Below are positions 6,158 to 13,083 of a stretch of DNA of 14,547 nt, piece after piece (positions within the stretch are counted from its first letter, which is position 1; each line of letters begins with the position of its first letter). A program made the translations under genes and the position numbers. The stretch comes from JANQUM01 sp047630355 (GTDB taxonomy: Bacteria > Bacteroidota > Bacteroidia > Cytophagales > Spirosomataceae). Where the stretch lies: NCBI GenBank assembly GCA_047630355.1, contig JBLHXN010000082.1, forward strand, positions 1 to 14,547, given 5' to 3'. The notes under the pieces were generated by a model, which made no database searches, had not been told where the DNA came from, and was given only the letters and a program-made list of their open reading frames with translations.

Positions 6158-7873
6158 TTACAAATTCATTTTCTTCAACTCATTTACCGCAAAGTCTGCC
6201 GCACGGGCGGTGAGTGCCATGTACGTCAATGACGGATTCACGCAAGAAGAAGATGCCATTGCGGCACCGTCTGTAACGAATACGTTTTCTGCTCCCCAGA
6301 CCTGATTGTTTTTATTCAGGATGGAAGTCTTTGGGTCGCGTCCCATGCGTGCCGTTCCCATTTCGTGAATTCCTACGCCCGGACTTTTCTCCTGATCGTT
6401 ATTTCCTTTCACGTTTTTAAGTCCGGCGGCTTCAAGCATTGATACGGCTTCCGCCATAATGGTTTCCCGCATTTTGCGTTCGTTTGGTCCCCAGGCAGCA
6501 TCAAATTCAATTATTGGAAGACCCCAGCTGTCTTTTGTTTCCGAAAGTGTCATGCGGTTGGTTGGGTCTGGAAGGGTTTCGCCGAAACCCCATAGGCCCA
6601 TATTCCAAGAACCCGGCTCGGTCATAGCAGTTTTAAATTCTGCCCCAAAGGAAGCACCTGTTGTTTTATGGTTTCCTTTGTTTCTTGAAGCTCCACCTTG
6701 ATAACCAAAGCCCCGGAGGAAGTCACGTTTGTCATTTTGCCAATTGGCAAATCGTGGAATGTAAATGCCATTTGGTCGCCGACCGTAATAATATTGGTCT
6801 TCAAAACCTTCGTATTGTCCGCTTGCTCCCACGGCTAAGTGGTGGTCCATGATATTACGCCCCAGTTGGTCACTTTCGTTTCCTAATCCGTTCGGATGTT
6901 TAGAGGACGTTGACTGCATCATTATCCACGCCGTATTCATGGCGGAAGCATTTAGGAAAATGAGTTTGCCGAAGTATTCAATTTCTTCTTTAGAGTCTTC
7001 ATCAATTGCTTTTACACCGATAACCTTCTCCGTATCTTTTTCGAAAATTACACTATAAACTATTTTATTATTGATGAGGGTCAGATTGTTCGTTTTCTGA
7101 GCGGCGGGTAATGAGCCACTATTTGTGCTGTAATAGGCCCCGAACGGACACCCTCTTTTGCACAAGTTACGATATTGACACGTTCCTCTGCCTAAAGCCA
7201 GTTGTTCTTCGGTTGGTTCTGTTAAATGAGCCGCCCGCCCAATCGTCATGGTTCGGTCTTTGAAGTTCTTTTCTATTCCCTTTTTTACTTCTTTTTCAAC
7301 GCAGTTCATTTCCATCGGTGGTTGGAAAACGCCGTCGGGAAGTACATCGAGTCCTTCCTTTTGGCCGCTGACACCCACAAAGCGTTCTACGTAATCGTAC
7401 CAATGGGCTAAGTCACCGTACCGGATTGGCCAGTCAACTCCGTGTCCGTCTTCAAGGTTCGCAAAGAAATCCCGTTCGTTCCAGCGGTAAGATTGTTTTC
7501 CCCAAGTTAGTGAGCGTCCGCCTGTTTGATAGCCACGTACCCAGTCAAAACGCCGCTTTTCAGCAAAAGGGTATTTTACATCGCTTACGAAATGTGGGAG
7601 TATATCTTCCGAACGGGCAAATCCGGCCCGGGCTCCTGAATAATATTCTTCTTTCTGTGCCAATGTTAAATTACCACGGTGTGGGAAATCCCACGGGTCT
7701 TTGTACGCATTAGCGTAACCTTCTATGTGCTCAACGTGGCGGCCACGCTCCAGCATTAGTACTTTTAATCCCTTTTCGGTTAACTCTTTTGCAGCTATAC
7801 CGCCAGACATACCGGAGCCAACCACGATGGCATCGTAGGTTAATTCTTCTTTCGCTTTTCTTTGCAAATACAT
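6158..7873 (-). CDS. GMC family FAD-dependent oxidoreductase
   Basis: The 571-aa product is a flavin enzyme of the glucose-methanol-choline family, likely oxidising a sugar, polyol or other alcohol. FAD binding: YDAIVVGSGMSGGIAAKEL with GxGxxG at residues 19-24 and E42 in LERG for the adenosine ribose. The C-terminal substrate domain carries GIHEMGTARMG with H503 and the CVNPSLT segment with N546, the usual catalytic His/Asn pair. A cysteine-rich segment (CQYRNLCKRGCPFG) in the middle is typical of the gluconate 2-dehydrogenase-like branch. No Tat or Sec signal is present at the N-terminus. That branch is usually encoded with a small Tat-exported subunit 3, which is not found next to it here. 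It is single-gene between a divergent promoter region and a strong terminator. The substrate cannot be read from sequence. Confidence 0.9.
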   Translation of the reverse strand: MYLQRKAKEELTYDAIVVGSGMSGGIAAKELTEKGLKVLMLERGRHVEHIEGYANAYKDPWDFPHRGNLTLAQKEEYYSGARAGFARSEDILPHFVSDVKYPFAEKRRFDWVRGYQTGGRSLTWGKQSYRWNERDFFANLEDGHGVDWPIRYGDLAHWYDYVERFVGVSGQKEGLDVLPDGVFQPPMEMNCVEKEVKKGIEKNFKDRTMTIGRAAHLTEPTEEQLALGRGTCQYRNLCKRGCPFGAYYSTNSGSLPAAQKTNNLTLINNKIVYSVIFEKDTEKVIGVKAIDEDSKEEIEYFGKLIFLNASAMNTAWIMMQSTSSKHPNGLGNESDQLGRNIMDHHLAVGASGQYEGFEDQYYYGRRPNGIYIPRFANWQNDKRDFLRGFGYQGGASRNKGNHKTTGASFGAEFKTAMTEPGSWNMGLWGFGETLPDPTNRMTLSETKDSWGLPIIEFDAAWGPNERKMRETIMAEAVSMLEAAGLKNVKGNNDQEKSPGVGIHEMGTARMGRDPKTSILNKNNQVWGAENVFVTDGAAMASSSCVNPSLTYMALTARAADFAVNELKKMNL

Positions 7874-7918
7874 GTATATAGATTGGTTGAATGATAAATG
7901 ATAGAATCAGTATTCTCG

Positions 7919-7926
7919 TATCTTTG
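7919..7926 (+). promoter_or_regulatory. Bacteroidota -7 promoter box (TATCTTTG)
   Basis: TATCTTTG is a full match to TAnnTTTG and lies 25 nt before the ATG of the 133-aa gene, which gives a short leader ending in an A-rich TTTGAAAAATA just before the start. The -33 TTG is not at standard spacing (the nearest is at 7887-7889). It lies in the 78-nt divergent gap shared with the GMC gene, whose own promoter I could not identify. Confidence 0.55.
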
Positions 7927-7951
7927 TAAGATAATAGAAATTTGAAAAATA

Positions 7952-8353
7952 ATGAAGAAAGATATTACGTTTCCGTCGGTAAAAAATGTTTCTATAGCTA
8001 TCATTCCCCAAAACGATGATTTAAAATCACCGTGGAGCGTTTACCTACTGAACACCGGAGAAGTGACAATTAAGAATGTCATGGTGACTTCAACGGGTTT
8101 TGGGAAGCAGGAGGGAGAGACACAAAAAACGTCTACACTACGCTACTCCTTAGAAGAAATTGAACCCAATGAATACAAAGCAGTAGAGTTGATTGATCCC
8201 ACCGTTTTTCATCTTAATAATGAATATTGGATTAGTTACTGGATAAACAATCAACTGTTTGACAAGCGATACTTGTTCGTGCCAGACAGTCTTAATGAGC
8301 AGCATTTTACGGAAATACCGTTAATGGGTGATAAGGGGATTTTGCACGAATGA
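7952..8353 (+). CDS. Conserved-looking 133-aa cytoplasmic protein of unknown function
   Basis: The 133-aa product has no signal peptide or membrane segment. It starts KKDITFPSVKNVSIAI and contains WSVYLLNTGEVTIKNVMVTSTGFG (about 28-51), a TSTLRYSLEEIEPNEYKAVELIDP stretch, then EYWISYWINNQLFDKRYLFVPD (about 91-112) and IPLMGDKGILHE at the end. The alternation of hydrophobic and polar residues suggests a mostly beta structure. From memory this resembles a Bacteroidota-wide family of short proteins without assigned function, but I cannot name a domain. It is monocistronic, with its own -7 box, divergent from the GMC gene and ending only 10 nt from the convergent CotH-like gene, so no terminator fits between the two stops. 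Confidence 0.75.
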   Translation: MKKDITFPSVKNVSIAIIPQNDDLKSPWSVYLLNTGEVTIKNVMVTSTGFGKQEGETQKTSTLRYSLEEIEPNEYKAVELIDPTVFHLNNEYWISYWINNQLFDKRYLFVPDSLNEQHFTEIPLMGDKGILHE

Positions 8354-8363
8354 GAAACCTACT

Positions 8364-10190
8364 TTACTCTGAATTACATGGGTTTATCTGAGCCTTGAAA
8401 ATGGTGGTAGCATCAGATTCAAAGCCTGGTTTTAGGATTACCTCTTTATTTGACTGAAGTAGTAATTTGGCTCCTGCGTCTACTTTACTCTGAATGATAG
8501 CTGTTCCGGACGATTGATATTTTTTGGGAAAACCGTCATTCACGATAGAGTTTGTAAGGTTTACTACAGACGCACAACCAATATTATTGAGGTCAAGTTT
8601 TATGTTTAAAGCCTTACTCTTCTCTGACAAGCACCCGTAATCGTAATTACAAGAAACATAAACGGTCATGTCAGACTGGATTTTTAGAAATTGGTTATTA
8701 CCGCCGCTCACCGCACCAGAGAAGTTGGCGTTTTCCCAACTCCAAATCGGTGTTCCTCCCGTTTGACACCCTCCAGTGATTAAATTGACGGTTGAGCCAT
8801 AATGAGCCGTTGTCACTGAGGCTGTTATTGTTGGAATGGCTTTGGTTATTTTATAAAGATTAGCATCCATCCAGAAAAGACGCTGAGAAATCCAGTTTTT
8901 TAAATCGGTAATTCTGTTCGTAAAGTCAGGAGTGTGCCCCCAGGCGGTATGGTTTCTCAATGCGGCATCAGTACTTATGGCAGACAAGCTATCAATATGA
9001 TTGAAAATTGTAGTGGTGTTCAGAAATTCAGAGCGAAATTTAGTATATCTGTTTCTTAGTAAATTTGAATAGGTGCAGTCTAACCCTAACTTTTTCCACC
9101 AAAAAATAGCACCTACTGCAATACAGTTATCTCCTACGTGCAGCCAACCTGCCGCGTTTGTTGTAGAATAACATTCACTACTGTTTGATAAAGCTTCGTC
9201 GAAATCCCAAACGGGCCCTGTAAATAATTCGCCGTTTTTGTCCTTGTAAAAATATCGGCTTCCGTCATACGCGTCTGCGTTTAAGCTAAACTCTTCAATC
9301 AGGCAGTAATCTGCAAAACTTTGCTCATCTATGTATTTGTGATAGCCCAAGGTTGGGTCAGTGAAAAAAGATCCGTACAATGCGTTCTCGAAAGACTGAA
9401 CGTAATTTTTAATATAATTAAACTGTTCTGGCTGCAAATCTCCGTATTCAGGATAAGTCACAATGAATGGCTTATAGGTATTATAATGTTGAGGAAACCA
9501 ATGGTTCTCCGGAACATTATTTTTGAGAGGGTCCCGTCTGAATATATAACCACCCGTCAAATCTTCTCCGGTTATCTCGTCGTCTTTAAGTTTGTTGATA
9601 TCTACTCGGTTTTTATCCCTTTTTATTTTTTCTGTTAATAAATACACACCGATGTACGTACCGTTTAGCACAACTTCGCACATTCTGGTTCTGACTGAGT
9701 AGGCTCCGGTATTACCCCAGAGCCAGTACATTAATTCATTTTTAATTAACGTTTTTTCTATGTGATTTGCGATGAGCGTCCAGTCATTCTCTTCCGGCAT
9801 TCCTAACAGTGATACATTATTGTTTGAGCCGTCAACTTTACGGGTTTCAAAAGTAAAAGACTTCTTTGGGAAAGTCAAAGAGGAATTTCCCCGCAACTCA
9901 ATACCGATTTTACCATTGTAATCATTCGGGATATCAGTCGGTTTTTGATAGACCTTCAATGAATCATAGATAATTTTAAAATCGGCCGTGACCTTTGGAT
10001 CATCCACAATGGCCTGACCATTTGTGTTTATTAATAAGATGGGCAGTTTTGTAGAGTCAAGAGCAACGGTAGTTGGCGGATATTGAGCCAGAATGACGAT
10101 TGGAGAAAATAGAAGTATCAATAACAATTTTTCACGAAGAAAACCGGAGGCATTAATTATTGAAAAGAAGAACGTTTTGTGGTTAAGCAT
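8364..10190 (-). CDS. Secreted CotH-fold (spore-coat-kinase-like) protein with Ig-like and 3-coathanger-like C-terminus
   Basis: With the ATG at 10190 the product has 608 aa. A Sec signal lies at about 19-35 (REKLLLILLFSPIVILA, cleavage before Q36). The CotH domain spans about 50-440: the phosphate-loop-like RGNSSLTFPKKSF (100-112), NDWTLIANHIEKTLIKNEL, NGTYIGVYLLTEKI (176-189), NADAYDGSRYFYKDKNGE and the metal-site WDFDEA (328-333). Some CotH proteins are atypical protein kinases that phosphorylate other proteins outside the cytoplasm. After this comes an Ig/PKD-like region (about 454-525, four cysteines) and a C-terminal repeat-rich segment (543-603; LLLQSNKEVILKPGFES) like the 3-coathanger stacks ending many Cytophagales surface proteins. 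The frame is open back to a TTG at 10286 with another ATG at 10232. I prefer 10190 for its signal-peptide geometry. Function and partner are unknown. Confidence 0.8.
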   Translation of the reverse strand: MLNHKTFFFSIINASGFLREKLLLILLFSPIVILAQYPPTTVALDSTKLPILLINTNGQAIVDDPKVTADFKIIYDSLKVYQKPTDIPNDYNGKIGIELRGNSSLTFPKKSFTFETRKVDGSNNNVSLLGMPEENDWTLIANHIEKTLIKNELMYWLWGNTGAYSVRTRMCEVVLNGTYIGVYLLTEKIKRDKNRVDINKLKDDEITGEDLTGGYIFRRDPLKNNVPENHWFPQHYNTYKPFIVTYPEYGDLQPEQFNYIKNYVQSFENALYGSFFTDPTLGYHKYIDEQSFADYCLIEEFSLNADAYDGSRYFYKDKNGELFTGPVWDFDEALSNSSECYSTTNAAGWLHVGDNCIAVGAIFWWKKLGLDCTYSNLLRNRYTKFRSEFLNTTTIFNHIDSLSAISTDAALRNHTAWGHTPDFTNRITDLKNWISQRLFWMDANLYKITKAIPTITASVTTAHYGSTVNLITGGCQTGGTPIWSWENANFSGAVSGGNNQFLKIQSDMTVYVSCNYDYGCLSEKSKALNIKLDLNNIGCASVVNLTNSIVNDGFPKKYQSSGTAIIQSKVDAGAKLLLQSNKEVILKPGFESDATTIFKAQINPCNSE

Positions 10191-10297
10191 AAGGGGTATT
10201 CTAAAACGTAAAAATAACCGAACAAGTCTCATAATCACTATAAAAGACACTTTTTTGATTAAACGGCTATTGCCGCTGACTATCAATTGTGCATAAT

Positions 10298-10327
10298 AAT
10301 TGTTTACTAATAATGGTCAATTGTTTA
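10298..10327 (+). promoter_or_regulatory. Direct repeat AATTGTTTA in the gpmI upstream region
   Basis: AATTGTTTA occurs at 10298-10306 and again at 10319-10327, 21 bp apart, about two helical turns. A third shorter match, AATTGTG, begins at 10285. They lie in the divergent gap between the CotH-like gene and gpmI, within 60 nt of the gpmI ATG. They could be a regulator site, or chance in AT-rich DNA. A weak promoter (TTG at 10300, TAACTTGC at 10326, 23-nt spacing) overlaps them. Confidence 0.25.
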
Positions 10328-10355
10328 ACTTGCATTTTTGACATCTAAACCAAAA

Positions 10356-11897
10356 ATGAACGTGAACAGCAAAGCAATATTAGTGATACTTGACGGTTGG
10401 GGAATTCCGAAAAAAGGCGAAGAGTGGCGAAGTGCCATCGAAGCCGCAGACGTTCCTTACTTCCGTTACCTAATGGAAAATTATCCCAATAGTACACTAG
10501 AAGCTAGTGGTTCAGCGGTTGGTTTACCAGAAGGACAAATGGGCAACTCAGAGGTTGGACACATGAATCTCGGAGCTGGACGGGTAGTTTACCAAGAACT
10601 TGAACGCATTAACGTCAACGTAAGAAATGGTAATCTAGCTAAAGAACCTGTTTTGGCAGAAGCTCTTGATTATGCCAAAACTAACGGCAAAAAAGTGCAT
10701 TTTATTGGATTGGTATCTGACGGTGGCGTGCATTCACACATTGATCATCTGAAAGGTCTTTGTACCATCGCTTCGGAAGCGGGAGTGAAAGACGTATTCG
10801 TGCATGCCTTTATGGATGGTCGCGATTGTGACCCAAAAAGCGGCAAAGGGTTTATCGAAGACTTACAGCAACATTTAAGTAAAACGGGCGGTAAAATTGC
10901 TTCGTTAACGGGACGTTATTACGCCATGGACCGTGATAAACGTTGGGCTCGGGTGCGTCTCGCTTACGATGCTATGGTGAAAGGAGTAGGGGAGAAATAC
11001 GTAGCCGCCAATGGTATTCAGTCTATCATTCAGGATTCGTACGATAATGATATTACGGACGAATTTTTGAAGCCAATCGTGGTTACGGAAAATGAAAAAC
11101 CACTTGGTGTTATTGAAGACGGCGATGTAGTATTATGTTTTAATTTCCGTACCGACCGTGGCCGTGAAATTACCGAAGTGTTGACGCAAAAAGACTTTCC
11201 TGAGCAGGAAATGAAAGCGTTGAAACTACGGTATTTGACAATGACGAATTACGATAAGACTTTTGAAGACGTTCACCCAATCTACGAAAAAGATAACTTG
11301 GTAAATACCTTGGGTGAAGTACTTTCCGCTACCGGGAAAAAGCAAATCCGAGCGGCAGAAACGGAAAAATATCCGCACGTTACCTTTTTCTTTTCCGGAG
11401 GGCGTGAAGAAGAGTTTACGGGTGAAAGTCGATTAATGGCACCATCGCCCAAAGAAGTTGCGACTTATGATTTAAAACCAGAAATGGCGGCGAATGATTT
11501 GAAAAGTATGGTTTTACCTGAACTTGAAAAAGGGGAAGTTGACTTTATCTGTCTGAACTTCGCGAATCCTGATATGGTAGGTCATACCGGAGATTTTGAT
11601 GCCGTGGTAAAAGCCGTTGAAGCCGTGGATGAATGCCTGAAAGATGTTGTTGAAACTGGTCTGATGAATGGATACACGTCGCTCGTAATTGCCGATCACG
11701 GAAATGCTGACTATATGTTAAATGACGACAAATCTGTCAACACAGCTCACTCGTTGAATCTTGTGCCATTTATTGTAGTAGATGACGAATACGAAGGAAA
11801 ACCCAAAGACGGAAAACTTGGTGACATAGCTCCAACAATTCTAAAAATTATGGGCGTAGATATTCCGAAAAAAATGACGGGGAATGTGTTAATCTAA
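10356..11897 (+). CDS. gpmI: 2,3-bisphosphoglycerate-independent phosphoglycerate mutase
   Basis: Interconverts 3- and 2-phosphoglycerate in glycolysis and gluconeogenesis without a bisphosphoglycerate cofactor, using two Mn(II) ions. The 513-aa protein (typical length about 510-515) has the alkaline-phosphatase-like metal sites D13 (ILDGWG) and the phosphoserine nucleophile S65 (GQMGNSEVGHMN), then VSDGGVHSHIDH, FMDGRDCDPKSG, GRYYAMDRDKRWAR in the phosphotransferase insert, and D447-H448 (ADHGNAD) with H465 near the end. The offset from the Bacillus enzyme is a constant three residues, so nothing is missing. An upstream TTG at 10338 is in frame, but the ATG at 10356 gives the standard N-terminus and has an AAACCAAAA leader. 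The gene is monocistronic, and the following convergent gap is full of palindromic repeats. Confidence 0.96.
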   Translation: MNVNSKAILVILDGWGIPKKGEEWRSAIEAADVPYFRYLMENYPNSTLEASGSAVGLPEGQMGNSEVGHMNLGAGRVVYQELERINVNVRNGNLAKEPVLAEALDYAKTNGKKVHFIGLVSDGGVHSHIDHLKGLCTIASEAGVKDVFVHAFMDGRDCDPKSGKGFIEDLQQHLSKTGGKIASLTGRYYAMDRDKRWARVRLAYDAMVKGVGEKYVAANGIQSIIQDSYDNDITDEFLKPIVVTENEKPLGVIEDGDVVLCFNFRTDRGREITEVLTQKDFPEQEMKALKLRYLTMTNYDKTFEDVHPIYEKDNLVNTLGEVLSATGKKQIRAAETEKYPHVTFFFSGGREEEFTGESRLMAPSPKEVATYDLKPEMAANDLKSMVLPELEKGEVDFICLNFANPDMVGHTGDFDAVVKAVEAVDECLKDVVETGLMNGYTSLVIADHGNADYMLNDDKSVNTAHSLNLVPFIVVDDEYEGKPKDGKLGDIAPTILKIMGVDIPKKMTGNVLI

Positions 11898-12016
11898 TCT
11901 TACAGACCCCTCTCTTAATCCCTCATCCACCCTTGGACTTATCTTGTAGGGGGTTTGAACTTGTAAACCTCGTAGAGGTGAAATATTAATAGATTATGGC
12001 AGGAAAAACGAAATTA

Positions 12017-12069
12017 AAGCTCCATCGGAGCGATATAGTTAGATACCTGATACCGCTCCAATGGCGCTT
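12017..12069. repeat. 53-bp inverted repeat within the repeat cluster
   Basis: The arms 12017-12036 (AAGCTCCATCGGAGCGATAT) and 12050-12069 are complementary at 17 of 20 positions around a 13-nt loop. The left arm can also fold alone as GCTCC/GGAGC, so the element has two competing forms: two small hairpins or one long one. There is no U-run after it on either strand, so it is unlikely to be a simple terminator. Confidence 0.65.
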
Positions 12070-12087
12070 CGTTTAATCAAATCTTGT

Positions 12088-12114
12088 AGGGGTGGGTTTT
12101 ACAATTCCACCCCT
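12088..12114 (-). repeat. 8-bp stem-loop spanning the stop codon of the thioredoxin-like gene
   Basis: AGGGGTGG (12088-12095) and CCACCCCT (12107-12114) are perfectly complementary around an 11-nt loop. The loop contains the gene's stop codon (12099-12101), so the last four sense codons before the stop overlap one arm of the hairpin. There is no T-run after it on the - strand (ACAAGATTTG). It may terminate or stabilise the 3' end of the message, or be a repeat unit that overran the gene end. Confidence 0.5.
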
Positions 12115-12659
12115 TTAAAAACTTCTTTGTATGTGCTTGCGGCATACTGATCGAACGGTTGTTTCTTGTAGTAATTTCCTCCCAAAAAAGTTATTACCTG
12201 ATGGAATTTTGGAGCTTCCATATAACCCGAAATTGGTTGAATCATATTGAAAGATTCGTCTAAATAAACAATTGTCGGGTAACTCATTTTACCTTGTAGA
12301 AGGGCAACCGCTGCTTGGTGGGAGCGTTTTTGGGCATCAAATTCGTATTTTGTGTCACCCACTGTAATTGGTTCGGTGCTTTCAGCGTCAAGTTTTACTG
12401 GGTAGTATGTCTCGTTCACATATTTGACCACTTCTGGGTTAGTAAACGTCTTTTTATCCATCACTTTGCACCAGCCGCACCAACCCGTGTAAACATCAAT
12501 TAGTATCTTTCTCGGGGCTTTTTGGTTGCGGGCAAACGCTTCTTCCAACGTTAACCATTCGATTTTATCAGCTTGGGGCGTAACGTCATCTTTAACGGTG
12601 AACGAAGAAATGCCAACGAAAACGCAAGCGATGAGAAATAAGGTTAAAATGCGTTGCAT
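12099..12659 (-). CDS. Exported thioredoxin-fold protein with CxxC motif
   Basis: The 186-aa product begins with a signal peptide or signal anchor (MQRILTLFLIACVFVGISSFTV) and then a single thioredoxin domain: IEWLTLEEAFARNQKAPRKILIDVYTGWCGWCK with the redox pair C61 and C64, KTFTNPEVVKYVNETYYPVKLD, and the cis-proline SYPTIVYLD (P128). It should act as a thiol-disulfide oxidoreductase or reductase in the periplasm. A C-terminal extension (about 160-186, YYKKQPFDQYAASTYKEVFKG) follows the fold. The frame is open to another ATG at 12704, which would add 15 residues before the signal. I chose 12659 because it starts directly at the signal peptide. It is the last gene of a - strand run behind the Fic stub, with 67 nt between them, so co-transcription is possible. 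No CcmG/ResA-type membrane partner is visible. Confidence 0.87.
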   Translation of the reverse strand: MQRILTLFLIACVFVGISSFTVKDDVTPQADKIEWLTLEEAFARNQKAPRKILIDVYTGWCGWCKVMDKKTFTNPEVVKYVNETYYPVKLDAESTEPITVGDTKYEFDAQKRSHQAAVALLQGKMSYPTIVYLDESFNMIQPISGYMEAPKFHQVITFLGGNYYKKQPFDQYAASTYKEVFKGVEL

Positions 12660-12726
12660 AAGACGGATATAATTAATTCTGTAAATTGATAACGTAAATA
12701 GCATTCCAAAAATTTCTTCTGATGAT

Positions 12727-13014
12727 TTAAGGTAACTTCTTGTTTCTTATTTCCTCAATTCGTTTTTGGATTGCGTTGTTGTGTCCCGTTATCTCGAAAT
12801 GATTTTTCAACGGTTTGCCTTGTGCCGTTATCCCAAATAAAATTAGAGCTTTGGTTTCGCCATAGGTTAACGAGTTGCCTTCTAAATGATTAGAATGGTA
12901 ATTCCAATCGAGACGAAATTTCTGCATTATTCGTTGCTCATCGTCAGTTGACAATGGTCTGAGGCTATCTAATTCAGCTTTTAACCCGGCACATTCGTTG
13001 AAAATAGCAGTCAT
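12727..13014 (-). pseudogene. N-terminal stub of a Fic family protein, inhibitory helix kept and catalytic core lost
   Basis: The 95-aa frame matches the N-terminal region of full-length Fic proteins: LDWNYHSNHLEGNSLTYGETKALILFG, then GKPLKNHFEITGHNNAIQKRIEEI. SNHLEG (about residues 41-46) fits the [S/T]xxxE[G/N] inhibitory-helix motif whose glutamate blocks the active site in intact Fic enzymes. The protein stops at KKLP-TAA, just where family members continue into the core with HPFxDGNGR. None of that core is found in any frame of the following 67 nt or beyond, where the thioredoxin gene begins. Most likely a remnant of a deleted fic gene. A free-standing antitoxin-like protein is the alternative, since the frame itself is intact with a good ATG. 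It lies 69 nt downstream of the FAD oxidoreductase on the same strand. Confidence 0.75.
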
Positions 13015-13083
13015 TTGAACGTTCTTTTTAGAAGTTACAAGACGAAATTAAGGCTTTTAACTGAATGTTATGGTGCAGTGTCG

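Larger units (their letters stand above)
11941..12114. repeat. Cluster of palindromic repeat elements in a convergent gap
   Basis: Between the gpmI and thioredoxin-gene stops the sequence is densely repetitive. ATCTTGTAGGGG occurs at 11941-11952 and 12081-12092. ACCTC-GTA-GAGGT (11967-11979) is a perfect 13-nt palindrome followed by GAAATATTAATAG. GCTCC-ATC-GGAGC (12019-12031) is another, followed by GATATAG. A degenerate inverted copy of the last unit lies at 12050-12069, and AGGGGTGG/CCACCCCT (12088-12114) closes the cluster. The short motif YGTAGRGGKG appears three times on the + strand (from 11945, 11971 and 12085). This resembles REP/BIME-type dispersed elements of Bacteroidota chromosomes. 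No transposase gene is linked to it here. Confidence 0.65.

Noticed and set aside
6038..6232. Open frame of 64 codons on the + strand
   Set aside because: It overlaps the GMC terminator hairpin and the end of the GMC gene, and the protein has no sensible composition or motif.
10191..10286. Longer start (TTG at 10286 or ATG at 10232) for the CotH-like gene
   Set aside because: The extension adds a basic, hydrophobic stretch ahead of an already adequate signal peptide. I could not exclude the ATG at 10232, but 10190 fits better.
10338..10355. Upstream in-frame TTG as the start of gpmI
   Set aside because: The ATG at 10356 gives the standard N-terminus and the expected length, and the extra six residues are not part of the family.
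11903..11957. Possible gpmI terminator pairing CAGACCCCT with AGGGGGTTTG
   Set aside because: The loop would be about 36 nt, two pairs are wobbles and no U-run follows.
12660..12726. Search for a frameshifted continuation of the Fic core after the stub
   Set aside because: No frame of this segment shows any Fic-core motif, so the truncation is a deletion rather than a simple frameshift.
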